Below, piece by piece: positions 24,503 through 33,038 of a DNA stretch of 64,000 bases. Under the pieces are notes generated by a model. The model did no database searches. It was not told the DNA's origin and saw only the letters and a program-made list of their open reading frames with translations. How positions within the stretch are numbered: the first letter of the stretch is position 1; every line of letters begins with the position of its first letter. A program made the position numbers and the translations under genes. The stretch covers positions 1,614 to 65,613 of the forward strand of contig NZ_LMMZ01000008.1 in NCBI RefSeq assembly GCF_001422885.1, written 5' to 3'. Source of the stretch: Methylobacterium sp. Leaf104 (GTDB lineage: Bacteria; Pseudomonadota; Alphaproteobacteria; Rhizobiales; Beijerinckiaceae).

Positions 24503-25195
24503 TCACCCGTGGATCGATGGGACGGCGGCCGTGGCCGCCCTGTAGATATCGGAAGCTTCCATGACCGCACGGCCCTGGCCGCGGCGCGCGACGGCGAGCA
24601 TGGCGCGGCCGATCACCTCGGTTGTCAGGAGTTGCGAGGGGGCGATGCGGCGCAGCAGATGCAGCACCGGGCCGGCCAACCGGTAGAGAAGACGGTAGGA
24701 CGTGGTCTTCGAACGTTCGCCGTGCATCGGCAGGATCACGGCCGGCCGGAACATGAAAGCCCCCGCGAACGGCAACGCTTGCAGCGCATTCTCGGTGCGT
24801 CCCTTGACACGCGCCCACATGCTCCGCCCGCGTCCGCCACCATCAGTGCCGGCCCCGGACACGTATACGAAGGTCATGTCGGGATCGAGCAGGGCCATCC
24901 TCTCCGCCACGGCCAGCGTCAGGTCGTGGGTCAGCCGGACGTACTCGGCCTCGGTCAGGCCGGAGGACGTCACCCCGAGGCAGAAGAAGCAGGCGTCGTA
25001 TCCCATCATCTCCCGCCATGCCGTCGGTCCGGGATCGAATAGGTCCTGGACGATGGTCTCGTGCAGCTTGGGATGCGCGCGTCCGGTCGGGGTGCGTCCG
25101 ACCGCCCTGACCTCGGTCACGTCGGAGGCGAGCAGGCATTCGCGTAGGACGCCCGCACCGACCATGCCGGTGGCGCCGAACAGCAGGATTCTCAT
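24503..25195 (-). CDS. NAD(P)-binding Rossmann (NmrA/epimerase-like) protein
   Basis: A 230-residue atypical short-chain dehydrogenase-fold protein. The dinucleotide-binding loop is MRILLFGATGMVGAGVLREC (1-20), and ACFFCLGVTSSG plus TFVYVSGAGTDG form the following strands of the Rossmann sheet. The catalytic Tyr-x3-Lys of classical SDRs is absent, so it may be an atypical SDR or redox sensor. It starts 10 bp after the AraC-type regulator's stop, as third gene of a minus-strand operon led by a classical SDR, suggesting regulation by that AraC protein. Substrate is unknown. Confidence 0.75.
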   Translation of the reverse strand: MRILLFGATGMVGAGVLRECLLASDVTEVRAVGRTPTGRAHPKLHETIVQDLFDPGPTAWREMMGYDACFFCLGVTSSGLTEAEYVRLTHDLTLAVAERMALLDPDMTFVYVSGAGTDGGGRGRSMWARVKGRTENALQALPFAGAFMFRPAVILPMHGERSKTTSYRLLYRLAGPVLHLLRRIAPSQLLTTEVIGRAMLAVARRGQGRAVMEASDIYRAATAAVPSIHG

Positions 25196-25205
25196 GGGGC
25201 CGATC

Positions 25206-26207
25206 CTAGTGCAGGGAGCGCCAGCGCGCCGGCGTCGTGCCCTCCAGGCTCCGGAAGGCGCGGTAGAACGAGTTCGTGTCGTCGTAGCCGAGCAGGTAGG
25301 CGACCTCGTTCATGTCGAGGGCGGGATCGGCGAGGTATTGGCGCACCAGCTCCCGGCGAACGTCGGCGAGGATTTGTCGGAAGCTGCCGCCCTCCTCGGT
25401 GATGCGCCGCTGAAGGGTTCGGGCGGTCAATCCCAGTTCCTGCGCCACCGCGCCGACGTCGGGCGCCTGACCGGCCAGGAGCCGCTTCAGCACCCACTTC
25501 ACCTGCTCAGTGATCGAGACTTTGGACAGGTGCTCCTGCCTCTGACGTGCGAGATGAGGGTCGAGCACGTCGAGCATCTCGGGATTGTGCGAGACCATCG
25601 CCACATCGAGGTCCGACCGGTTCAGGACGAGCACGCTCCGGTCCGCGCCCTGCACCACAGGACAGCCGAGGTATTCCGCATGCCGAGCCACGTCCCGGCC
25701 GGTCCCCGACAGTTCGAGGCGACGGGGCCGGATATCCCGGCCCGTCCCACGTCGCCCGAGCTCGACGAACGCGGCGAAGGCCGCGTCGATGAGCACAGGC
25801 GGCGCCTCCTCGCTGGCGAGCGGCCAGGCGAGAGTGATGCTGAATGTGTCGCCGTCCTCTTCCAGGATCATCTCCTCGGGCGAGCACAGTGCCTTGAAGC
25901 GGGCGACCCGCGTGAGTGCATCGCGGAGGTCGCGCGCGTAGTACGCGGCGAGGAAGGCCGGCGGTAGGGTGCCAGGCTCCATGCCGGTCACCAACCTCAA
26001 CCCGACGCCGGAATCCGACGACAGCGCCTGCAAGGATCGCCACAGCGAGAAGTATTGCGCTGTGGTGACCTGCGCGCGGGCATCGGCGGCGAGGGTCGCC
26101 GGAAGCCGCGCATGTCGTAGTACCGCGGTCGGGGTGAGCCCGACGGCGTCGAGCCCTTGCCAGAAGGCCGGGGCGACCTTGAATCGGTCGGGGGGACACG
26201 ACGCCAT
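25206..26207 (-). CDS. AraC-family transcriptional regulator (OruR/ArgR-like N-terminus)
   Basis: A 333-residue regulator with the 'arabinose-binding-like' N-terminal domain of the AraC/OruR type (about 10-200, with LPATLAADARAQVTTAQYFS and FKALCSPEEMIL) and a C-terminal AraC DNA-binding domain (about 235-330). The two helix-turn-helix motifs are VGAVAQELGLTARTLQRRI and MNEVAYLLGYDDTNSFYRAF, the latter with the typical FxRAFR tail. ATG 26207 lies 11 bp after the SDR stop and is favoured over the longer frame. It is sandwiched between two NAD(P)-dependent enzymes that it probably controls in response to a small metabolite. Confidence 0.85.
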   Translation of the reverse strand: MASCPPDRFKVAPAFWQGLDAVGLTPTAVLRHARLPATLAADARAQVTTAQYFSLWRSLQALSSDSGVGLRLVTGMEPGTLPPAFLAAYYARDLRDALTRVARFKALCSPEEMILEEDGDTFSITLAWPLASEEAPPVLIDAAFAAFVELGRRGTGRDIRPRRLELSGTGRDVARHAEYLGCPVVQGADRSVLVLNRSDLDVAMVSHNPEMLDVLDPHLARQRQEHLSKVSITEQVKWVLKRLLAGQAPDVGAVAQELGLTARTLQRRITEEGGSFRQILADVRRELVRQYLADPALDMNEVAYLLGYDDTNSFYRAFRSLEGTTPARWRSLH

Positions 26208-26218
26208 CTCAGGTTTCC

Positions 26219-26995
26219 CTACTTGGCCTGGAAGCCGCCATCGATGTTCAAGACGTGCCCGGTGACGAAGGACGCCTCGTCGGAGAGCAGCCAAACGATA
26301 CCGTTGGCGATCTCCTCGGGACGGCCCATCCGGCCCATCGGGTGCATGCCGGAGATCATCGTCTCGTCGTACTGCCCGAGCTCGATCTGCTTCTCGATCA
26401 AGTCGGTCTTGATGGCTCCGGGCGCGACGGCGTTGATGCGGATGTTCTTGGTTGCGTAGTCGAGGGCGCCGGACTTCGTCAGTCCGACCACCGCATGCTT
26501 GGTCGCGGCGTAGGTGCCGGCCCAGGGAATGCCGTTCAGGCCGGCGATGGACGCCAGGTTCACGATGGCGCCACCGCCCTGTCGCTCCATCTGATGGATC
26601 TCCTGCTTCATGCAGAAGTACAGGCCCAGGACGTTGGTCTGCAGCATGCCGTTGAAGGCCTCGGTGTCCGAAGCGCCGATGGTCTTGTTCTCGTTCGAAA
26701 TACCCGCGTTGTTCACCGCGAGGTCGAGCCTGCCGTAGCGGGAGACGATGTCCGCGATGGTCCGGCCGACGGCCTCCTCGCTGTCCACGTCGCAGGTGAC
26801 GAAGGAGGCCTCGCCACCGGCGGCCTCGATCTCCTGGACGGCCTGGCGTCCGCGGTCATCGCGACGGCCGGTGAGCACGACTTTGACGCCGCGACGCGCG
26901 AGGATCAGCGCCGTCGCCTTGCCGATTCCGGTCGCTCCACCGGTGATGAGCGCGATCTTGTCGGTCATGAATGGGTCCGTTCGTGTCTGAGCCAT
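26219..26995 (-). CDS. classical short-chain dehydrogenase/reductase
   Basis: A 258-residue SDR. After a short N-terminus the cofactor motif is TGGATGIG, followed by the NNAG motif (AVNNAGIS), a serine in NLASIAG, and the catalytic YAATKH (Tyr-x3-Lys). The C-terminus has the typical GHVLNIDGGF. TGRRDDR after the second strand favours NADP(H). ATG 26995 is chosen because GGAGG lies 8 bp upstream; Met at 26968 is the alternative. It is first in the operon with an AraC regulator and an NAD(P)-binding protein. A broad alcohol/ketone reductase role in detoxification or secondary metabolism is likely; the substrate is not predictable. Confidence 0.88.
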   Translation of the reverse strand: MAQTRTDPFMTDKIALITGGATGIGKATALILARRGVKVVLTGRRDDRGRQAVQEIEAAGGEASFVTCDVDSEEAVGRTIADIVSRYGRLDLAVNNAGISNENKTIGASDTEAFNGMLQTNVLGLYFCMKQEIHQMERQGGGAIVNLASIAGLNGIPWAGTYAATKHAVVGLTKSGALDYATKNIRINAVAPGAIKTDLIEKQIELGQYDETMISGMHPMGRMGRPEEIANGIVWLLSDEASFVTGHVLNIDGGFQAK

Positions 26996-27326
26996 GGATG
27001 CCGCCTCCGAAGTGCCCGGGGCGATCAACCAAGACATCGACGGTTTGCATCGTCTTCGAACTAGCGCGTCATGCCAATCGACTTGCAATAATTGCCATTC
27101 GGTATGCGCGATCCGTGGGAGGTCGACGTGGCGCAGGCTGGCTTTCGGGGAAGGCGAGCATCAAAGGCCATTCGGCCGTTCGAAATGGGTCAGATCCCCT
27201 TTTGAGCAAATCGCCTCTCGCCGAATGTCTGCTTATCCGTATCGTGATCCGAAAGCAGATCGTCGCAAAACCACCCCGAGCGGTCTCTCGGCTTTCGACC
27301 CAACCCAGCCGTCCATCACGGTGCCG
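26996..27326. other. intergenic, promoter region of the SDR operon
   Basis: About 330 bp between two minus-strand operons. No gene is seen. AT-richer bases around 27085-27105 (CTTGCAATAATTGCC) could hold the promoter or AraC site for the SDR operon, but no consensus was fixed. Confidence 0.4.
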
Positions 27327-27965
27327 CTATCCCTCACCGTTCATGATTCTTAAGTCGTATTCGTCCTGCGTGATGGTTCCAACCGCCGCCACGTTCTCGC
27401 GATCAGGCTGCGGCAGGTCCTCCTGCAAAAAGTCCAGCCGCTTCCACTCGGCTACGGGTGCGTTTCCCAGCGCGTCGGGCACGTAGCGCGAGCTGGCATC
27501 ACGTCGGTAACGGTGAACGTAGCGCGGGCAGTTCAAGAAGATCTGGGTTGGACGGATCCGCATGACGATGTCGGCGCCCGGAATCGGGACGGTCTCTTCC
27601 AGCCTGGCAACCCCATGCACCCGCAGACGTCGCGGTGTCTCGAAGTCGATGAAGAGGAGACCCACGCGGACCTCCCCCATGACATTGCCCATCGACAGGA
27701 ACATGCCGTTTCCATCGTAGCAGGGTAGCAGCAAGTCATCGCCTTGGAGCAACACAAACCCCGGTGCACCGCCCTTGTAGGAAACGGTTGGCTGGCCGGT
27801 GGCATCGATGGTCGACAGGAACACCATGTCGCGCGACGCGATGAAGGTCCGGTCGGCCTCCGAGAGCCGGTCGCCGACGATTGCGCGCTCCTGTGCGTCA
27901 GCCAGCCGGCGCGTGCCGAAGCGGTCCTGCAACGCCCGGTGTTGGGCCGTGTAGAAGCTGCCCAT
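27327..27965 (-). CDS. pyridoxamine 5'-phosphate oxidase-like flavin-binding protein
   Basis: A 212-residue PNPOx-fold protein. Residues about 45-160 form the split-barrel: FIASRDMVFLSTIDATGQPT, SYKGGAPGFV, then GNVMGEVRVGLLFIDFETPR and RLRVHGVARL. It has an IFLNCPRYVHRY motif, common in the MSMEG-like PNPOx subgroup, near residue 155. It probably binds FMN or F420-like flavin and reduces small molecules, but true PdxH function is unlikely because the PLP-binding residues are not evident. Its start at 27965 is 11 bp after the symporter stop, making it the last gene of the ArsR-led minus-strand set. Confidence 0.75.
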   Translation of the reverse strand: MGSFYTAQHRALQDRFGTRRLADAQERAIVGDRLSEADRTFIASRDMVFLSTIDATGQPTVSYKGGAPGFVLLQGDDLLLPCYDGNGMFLSMGNVMGEVRVGLLFIDFETPRRLRVHGVARLEETVPIPGADIVMRIRPTQIFLNCPRYVHRYRRDASSRYVPDALGNAPVAEWKRLDFLQEDLPQPDRENVAAVGTITQDEYDLRIMNGEG

Positions 27966-27976
27966 GACGGTTCTTC

Positions 27977-29491
27977 TCAGGCTACGACCGGTTGGGCTTG
28001 GGAGCCGACGCCCATCCGACCGTCCCTCCTGGCCCGAACGATGGCGAACAGGTCCTCGATCCGCTGTCGTTCCTCGACCGAGTGCGGAAGTAGATAGGCG
28101 CAAGAGACGTAGACGATCAGATTGACGACCAAGCCGAAGCAGCCGGAGGTCAGGCCGAAGCCGAAGGGCAATTGACCACCATGGATGACCTCCAGCCCGA
28201 CCGCTGTGACGAAGCCCAGGATCATGCCGGCGAACGCACCCTGCCGGTTCCCGCGCTTCCAGAAGATGCCAAGAAACTGCGGGACCGAGAGCTGGATGAT
28301 GCCCTGGTAGGCCAGTACCGCCAGCGAGAAGAGCGCCGGCAAGGTCAGGGTCGCCAACCAGGACGCCAGGAGTGTCAGAAGGAGCATGCCGACCTTGGCG
28401 ATGACGATCATCCGCTTCTGGTCGAGTTCGACGTAGTTGCCGACGAGGTCGTTGGCGAGTTGCGCGCCGTAGGCCTGGATGTTGCCGTCCGTGTGCCCCA
28501 TCGAAGCGGCGAGCAGCACGACGCCGGCGAGGCCCAGCAACACGAGACCGCCAGCCTGTTGGGAGACGATGAACCAGACGTCGTCGGGCTTGGCCACCGC
28601 TTCCGGCACCTTGGAGGCGAGCATGCCGAAGATCAGGAGCGCCACCCCGAACAGGAACGTCAGCGGCACGGCGAGGGCGGCCGATTTCTTCAGGCTGTGC
28701 ACGCCATCAGCCGTGAACAGCCGCACGAAGATGTAAGGCCAGCACCAGCCACCGAGCGCGCCGGTGAACATCAGCGCGAACAGGTAGAGCGGGCCTTCCT
28801 TGGAGCCGAAGCTCGGGATCGCGAACATCTTCGGATCGAGGGTGGCGAGCGTGCTGCCTTTGACGACCACGAGCCAGACGATCAATCCGAGGAGCATCAG
28901 ACCACCGCCGATATAGGCGACGATGCCCTGGAGGTAGTCGGAGATCACCACGCCGCGCATGCCCATGCGCACCGTCCAGATCTGACGGATCGCGATGACG
29001 AGGACGCCCACGACGACGGAACTGGAGAAGGACAGGGCACCCAGCGACATCGCCTGAAAGAGGTTGCCCAGGGCCTGCATCCCGAGCACCAGCCAGGGTA
29101 GGCCGGACACGATGCCGATCAGTGCCGCAACCGTCCGGATGTGGCGTGAGCCGTAGCGCAGCGCGAACAGGTCGCCCTGCGTGCGTAGGTCGTAGGCCTT
29201 GCCCCAGACCCAGACCGGCCGGGCCAGCACGAAGAGCAGCACGACGGTCAGGAGCGAGTAGGACAGGACGTAGAAAGACATCACGCCGGCCGTCACCGAG
29301 AGGGCGCCGAAGGCGGTGAACATCGAGCCCGGATACCAGGTGTTGAGGAACGACATCGCTTGGTAGCGGGCTCCGAACGAGCGGCCACCCACGGCATAAT
29401 CGGTGAAGGACTGATCGACGGTACGATTGTGCTGGAGTACCCAGACGACGGCGGCGAAGAACAGGGCGAGCAGACCGAAGGTGATGATCAT
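27977..29491 (-). CDS. sodium:solute symporter (SSS family)
   Basis: A 504-residue inner-membrane transporter with about 13 hydrophobic segments. The N-terminal region DYAVGGRSFGARYQAMSFLN, then TWYPGSMFTAFGA, is the usual TM1-TM2 signature of the SSS/SSF family, and WKRGNRQGAFAGMILG is the conserved loop before the later helices. It imports a small organic solute with Na+. Its ATG overlaps the stop of the 78-residue membrane protein by 4 bp, a common SSS plus small-subunit arrangement. The substrate is unknown; pantothenate, acetate or amino-acid transport are all possible. It probably belongs to the ArsR-SRPBCC operon. Confidence 0.88.
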   Translation of the reverse strand: MIITFGLLALFFAAVVWVLQHNRTVDQSFTDYAVGGRSFGARYQAMSFLNTWYPGSMFTAFGALSVTAGVMSFYVLSYSLLTVVLLFVLARPVWVWGKAYDLRTQGDLFALRYGSRHIRTVAALIGIVSGLPWLVLGMQALGNLFQAMSLGALSFSSSVVVGVLVIAIRQIWTVRMGMRGVVISDYLQGIVAYIGGGLMLLGLIVWLVVVKGSTLATLDPKMFAIPSFGSKEGPLYLFALMFTGALGGWCWPYIFVRLFTADGVHSLKKSAALAVPLTFLFGVALLIFGMLASKVPEAVAKPDDVWFIVSQQAGGLVLLGLAGVVLLAASMGHTDGNIQAYGAQLANDLVGNYVELDQKRMIVIAKVGMLLLTLLASWLATLTLPALFSLAVLAYQGIIQLSVPQFLGIFWKRGNRQGAFAGMILGFVTAVGLEVIHGGQLPFGFGLTSGCFGLVVNLIVYVSCAYLLPHSVEERQRIEDLFAIVRARRDGRMGVGSQAQPVVA

Positions 29492-29724
29492 GCCGCGCTC
29501 CCCTCGTCAGCCACGTCGAGCAGGTAGGCGGCGATCAAGCTTGTGGTGATGCACAGACTGACGGCCAGGAAGTAGAACAACGCGATCGGAATCCCGGCAA
29601 TCGGGGCCGTTTGGCCGTCGGCTGCCCAGTAGAGCGGCGGGGCCAGCGCGACGATGGCGTCGAGCACGAACCACAGTTTGACGATCCCGCGCCGGAATGG
29701 CGCAGGTGAGCCTTGTTGCAGCAT
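29488..29724 (-). CDS. small two-helix membrane protein, symporter partner (DUF3311-like)
   Basis: A 78-residue protein with two membrane segments: LWFVLDAIVALAPPLYWAAD (about 17-36) and IPIALFYFLAVSLCITTSLI (about 45-64). The pattern 'P..LY......P..GIP..LFYF' fits the DUF3311-type proteins encoded just before SSS symporters. The stop overlaps the symporter ATG. It probably assists assembly or stability of the transporter in the inner membrane. The family name is from memory and only moderately certain; the genomic pairing is the strongest support. Confidence 0.65.
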   Translation of the reverse strand: MLQQGSPAPFRRGIVKLWFVLDAIVALAPPLYWAADGQTAPIAGIPIALFYFLAVSLCITTSLIAAYLLDVADEGSAA

Positions 29725-29745
29725 GGCGTTTCCTCGTTTTCTTGT

Positions 29746-30195
29746 TCAGTGGAGAAGGGGGGCGAGCTTGTCGAAGCAGCTCGGCCAATCCTCCTCGTAG
29801 GCCTTCCGGATGTCCGCGCGGGCGATCCGCTTGTGGGTCAGGCGCATCTCGCTTGTGCCGTCATCCCGTGGGATGAAGTCGATCTGCAGAAGCGTCTCCT
29901 CCCCGCGCAGGAGGTCGAGGGGGCCGTCGTAGGTCCACGTTTGGACGATACGTCGACCAGGTTCGAGCTCTCGGTAGCAGCCGCTGATGCGATGTTCGGC
30001 TCCGTCAGGCCCACGGGTCTGCAACCGGAAGCGACCACCCACTCGAAGATCGGTTTCGGCTTGCTCGACCACGTTCTGACCAGGCGCGAGCCAACGCTGG
30101 ATCATCACCGGGTCGGTCCAGGCCTGGTAGAGCTTGTCGCAGGTCGCCTGAAATGTTCGGACGAGGACGACGGCGGGTTCAGTTTCGGTCATCAT
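29746..30195 (-). CDS. SRPBCC (AHSA1-like) protein
   Basis: A 149-residue AHSA1/SRPBCC protein: VLVRTFQATCDKLYQAWTDP, then VMIQRWLAPGQNV, and FRLQTRGPDGAEHRISGCY, followed by a C-terminal helix (IRKAYEEDWPSCFDKLAPLL). It overlaps the ArsR gene by 17 bp, and the ArsR plus SRPBCC pair is a very common arrangement in which both respond to the same condition. The start is the ATG at 30195 (a second ATG follows at 30192). The ligand is unknown. In related pairs the SRPBCC protein binds hydrophobic ligands or has a chaperone-type role. Confidence 0.82.
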   Translation of the reverse strand: MMTETEPAVVLVRTFQATCDKLYQAWTDPVMIQRWLAPGQNVVEQAETDLRVGGRFRLQTRGPDGAEHRISGCYRELEPGRRIVQTWTYDGPLDLLRGEETLLQIDFIPRDDGTSEMRLTHKRIARADIRKAYEEDWPSCFDKLAPLLH

Positions 30196-30535
30196 CGTGC
30201 TCGTCGTTCAGCAGATCATCGAGAGCATCGAGCCGCTCGTCCCAGAAAGCGGTGTAGGTGCGCAGCCAGGAGAGGGCCTGAACAAGGGGCTGCCGTTCAA
30301 GCGAGCAGCGATGCACCCGCCCTTCGACCGCGCGCCTCAGAAGGCCCGCTTCTTCGAGAACACGGACGTGTTTGGAGGCGGCAGCCAGGGACATGGCGTG
30401 GGGCGCGGCCAGTTCGGAAACCGTGCGTTGTCCAGATGCAAGCTGATCGACCATGGCCCTGCGGGTTCGGTCCGCGAGGGCATGGAAGACGCCATCAAGC
30501 TTCTGGGGCGAATGCTCAACCATTTGGTTGATCAT
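30179..30535 (-). CDS. ArsR-family transcriptional regulator
   Basis: A 118-residue winged-helix repressor. LDGVFHALADRTRRAMVDQL, then the recognition helix in APHAMSLAAASKHVRVLEEA and the wing GLLRRAVEGRVHRC define the fold. The ELCVC metal site of metal-sensing ArsR proteins is missing, so it is not a metal sensor of the ArsR/SmtB type. ATG 30535 (MINQMVEHS) is used; ATG 30523 is possible. It heads the minus-strand run with an SRPBCC protein, small membrane protein, symporter and PNPOx-like protein, which it likely represses together with itself. Confidence 0.85.
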   Translation of the reverse strand: MINQMVEHSPQKLDGVFHALADRTRRAMVDQLASGQRTVSELAAPHAMSLAAASKHVRVLEEAGLLRRAVEGRVHRCSLERQPLVQALSWLRTYTAFWDERLDALDDLLNDEHDDDRN

Positions 30536-30942
30536 TGCAGGTCGGTCTGGCCAGCGCAAGAGGTCACCACGAAAGGGTATGCGCGGCCGGAAGGAGCGAA
30601 CTCTGCTTCGATGGCCCGATCACGCGGAAGCGAACGGAGTGCTATCCGCCCGGCCCGGATCAGGTCGGCCTCCACCAAGCTGCCGGGAAGCGGACCTTCC
30701 GAGGGTCTGCATAGAGCCGTGCACGGGCGCGACGGCATAGTCTGCTTCTGCAAACTCCCGCCCGCAAACGGACTGTCGCAAATCCACCCGATTCAGCCGT
30801 AGAACGGACAGGCGGGCCCCGACCTATTAAGGCCATCCAGGCTCGGTGGGGGGGGGGTTCAAACTGCGGACATACTGCTGTTCGCAGCCAACGTCGGCCC
30901 AGCCGCTGAAATGCCGGCAGCTAACGTTGGCTTACGAAGCGC
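30536..30942. other. intergenic with hairpin
   Basis: About 400 bp between two minus-strand genes; no gene seen. It holds the inverted repeat at 30886-30932, an uninterrupted G run near 30847-30857, and the likely ArsR-operon promoter near 30560-30650 (not localised). Confidence 0.45.
30886..30932 (-). terminator. inverted repeat after epimerase-type gene
   Basis: AGCCAACGT (30886-30894) pairs with ACGTTGGCT (30924-30932); inner CGGC/GCCG steps can extend the stem. It begins 11 bp past the stop of the minus-strand dehydrogenase. No T-run follows, so terminator function is only probable. Confidence 0.45.
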
Positions 30943-31839
30943 TCAGGTCGCCGCCAGCCGGTAAGTACGGAACTCTTCCACGATGGAGTGGCGCGATGGA
31001 TGCCAGCCGAGTTGGCGTTCTGCCTTCTCCCCAGAAACTACCGTATCGCTCGCGATTGCGTCCGCGAACGCCCACAGTACCAAGCGTGCCTCCTCCAGGG
31101 GCCACGCCTCCACCTTGCCTCCGGCACCAGCCGCCTCGCTTGCCGCGCGTGCAATCTCCACGAGGGGGATCGCCGCTCCGTGGACACCGTTGAAGATCGA
31201 ACCTGCCGGTGCCCTTTCGAGCGCGAGCACGTAGAGGTCAGCAAGGTCCTCGGCGTGCACGGTCGTCCAGCGGTTCCGTCCGTCGCCGATGTAGCGCGCT
31301 GCACCGCCTTCCTTGGCTGCGCCATACATCATCATCGCGGTGCCGCCCTGGTTGCCATAGACCCAGCCCGGTCGGATCACGATGGGGTGGACACCATCGG
31401 ACCTGGAGGCCAGGATCTCGGCTTCCAGCGCCTCGCGGAAGCGTACAAGGTCGACGGGGTTCAGCGTAGCGTCCTCAGTCACCGGCATGTCGCCGGTCGG
31501 TCCATAGATTAGGCAACCACTCGTGTAGATGAACCGCTTTGAGGTACCGCGAAGCGCAACGATGATCGCACGCGTCGCCGTCTCGTCGTAGGCCGCCGTA
31601 TTCTGGTCGTTCGGCGAAGCGGCATGCACGACAGCATCGACGCTGCGCGCGGCTTCTGCGACGCTCGCAGGATCGGCGAGGTTGCCATGAACCACCGTGA
31701 AGCCTGCGCCCCTCAGCTTGGTGGCGCTCGTATCGGAACGAACGAGCGCCACGACTTCGTGCCCGTTCTCACGCAATCGGCGGGCTACGGCGCCTCCGAT
31801 CAGACCCGTAGCTCCGGTCATCAAAACCCGCATGTCCAT
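30943..31839 (-). CDS. NAD-dependent epimerase/dehydratase-type dehydrogenase
   Basis: A 298-residue extended-SDR protein. The cofactor loop is MTGATGLIGGAVARRL (7-22), VVHAASPNDQN follows the second crossover, IYTSGCLIYGPTG holds the Ser/Tyr region of the active site, and VIRPGWVYGNQGG is the conserved post-catalytic strand. The usual YxxxK is replaced by a diverged sequence (FREALEAEI), so a reductase/isomerase with an altered active site or a regulator of the NmrA kind is possible. It lies 96 bp downstream of a LysR regulator on the same strand. Confidence 0.8.
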   Translation of the reverse strand: MDMRVLMTGATGLIGGAVARRLRENGHEVVALVRSDTSATKLRGAGFTVVHGNLADPASVAEAARSVDAVVHAASPNDQNTAAYDETATRAIIVALRGTSKRFIYTSGCLIYGPTGDMPVTEDATLNPVDLVRFREALEAEILASRSDGVHPIVIRPGWVYGNQGGTAMMMYGAAKEGGAARYIGDGRNRWTTVHAEDLADLYVLALERAPAGSIFNGVHGAAIPLVEIARAASEAAGAGGKVEAWPLEEARLVLWAFADAIASDTVVSGEKAERQLGWHPSRHSIVEEFRTYRLAAT

Positions 31840-31935
31840 CTCCCCTTCGATCTTCGGTGAGGCCGTTGAAGCGGACTGGCGTTTCGAAGGGAAATCGTGC
31901 GTTCTGATTAGGCGACATCGCTCACGCTGATGCCA

Positions 31936-32844
31936 TTAGGCCCCGGCGGAAACCTCGGCGATGATATCGCGCAGCCAGATCGTGGCCGCGTGCTCATCCG
32001 CGCGTCGGTGCCACATCAGCGCGAGCGGCCAATCCGACAGGGCGACAGGCGTTTCATGCACGGCGATGCCAATGTCCATGGCCGCGAACCGGTGAGCGAC
32101 GCGGGCGGCCAGTGTCGCGATAAGGTCGGTTTCGGCGACGACGAAAGGCGCAACCAAGAACTGCGGTAAGCTCAGCACCACGCGGCGTTCGAGCCCGAGC
32201 TTAGCGAGCTTGTGGTCAACCAGTCCCACGCGGTCACCCTCGGGAGAGACCAGAAGGTGTGGGACGGCCAGGAAGGCTTCAAGGTTGATGCCATCAACGA
32301 AGGCGGGGTGCCCGCGCCGCGCGATGCAGGAAAAGCCTTCCCTGAGCAGCGGACGTGTGATGATGCGTGCCGATGCTTCGACCGGAACGCCGACCACGAG
32401 GTTCGCCTCGCCGCTGTCGAGGAGGTCCACAGCCTCGCCTCGGCTGAACATCCCGCAGACACGCAAGTCGATGCCGGGTGCCTCGACGCCAAGGCGTGCG
32501 AGCAGCGGCGGCAAAAGGACAAACGCGGCGTAGTCGCTCATCGCGACCGTGAAGGCACGCTCGGCGGTCGCGGGATCGAAGCCATCAGCCCGCAGCACGC
32601 CGCGAACCAAGCGTAGGACCTCGGAGACGGGACCAGCAACGTCGTCGGCACGGGCTGTAGGCTGCATGCCCAACGGTGTCCGGACGAACAGTTCATCCGC
32701 AAGCAACTCGCGCAGGCGGGTGAGCGCTCCGCTCATTGCCGATTGGCTGAGACCGATGCGCAGACCTGCGCGCGTCACGTGGCGCTCGGCATAGAGCGCG
32801 TCGAACGCCTTCAGCAAGTTAAGATCGAAGCTGCCTATGTCCAT
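31936..32844 (-). CDS. LysR-family transcriptional regulator
   Basis: A 302-residue LysR regulator. The N-terminal helix-turn-helix is LNLLKAFDALYAERHVTRAG, then LRIGLSQSAMSGALTRLREL, with the wing LFVRTPLGMQPT, and the effector domain follows from about residue 90 (AFTVAMSDYAAFVLLPPLLA, the NodD/NahR-type start). ATG 32844 is chosen because the open frame upstream lacks coding character. The next gene on the same strand, an epimerase-type dehydrogenase, is a likely target. NahR/NodD-like regulators bind aromatic or phenolic inducers; the inducer here is unknown. Confidence 0.87.
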   Translation of the reverse strand: MDIGSFDLNLLKAFDALYAERHVTRAGLRIGLSQSAMSGALTRLRELLADELFVRTPLGMQPTARADDVAGPVSEVLRLVRGVLRADGFDPATAERAFTVAMSDYAAFVLLPPLLARLGVEAPGIDLRVCGMFSRGEAVDLLDSGEANLVVGVPVEASARIITRPLLREGFSCIARRGHPAFVDGINLEAFLAVPHLLVSPEGDRVGLVDHKLAKLGLERRVVLSLPQFLVAPFVVAETDLIATLAARVAHRFAAMDIGIAVHETPVALSDWPLALMWHRRADEHAATIWLRDIIAEVSAGA

Positions 32845-33038
32845 CCGGAAGACACTAGGCTGTTTGCTCAACGTCCGCTTCAGTGATTTCCGCCTCGGGA
32901 GCCGACCGGCAGAAATCCACCCAGAGCGGACCGGTGGTTGTCGACCCAACCCTGTCGTTCAGGCTGCGAAATCAGATGCTCGGAAGCAGACGTTGATGTG
33001 GCTTCGACGCCAATGTGCTGAGCCATCCTCGCCCCCTG

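Noticed and set aside
28172..29101. Long plus-strand open frame opposite the symporter
   Set aside because: It is the antisense of a well-supported membrane transporter gene; its composition (Asp/His/Arg-rich) is that of a shadow frame.
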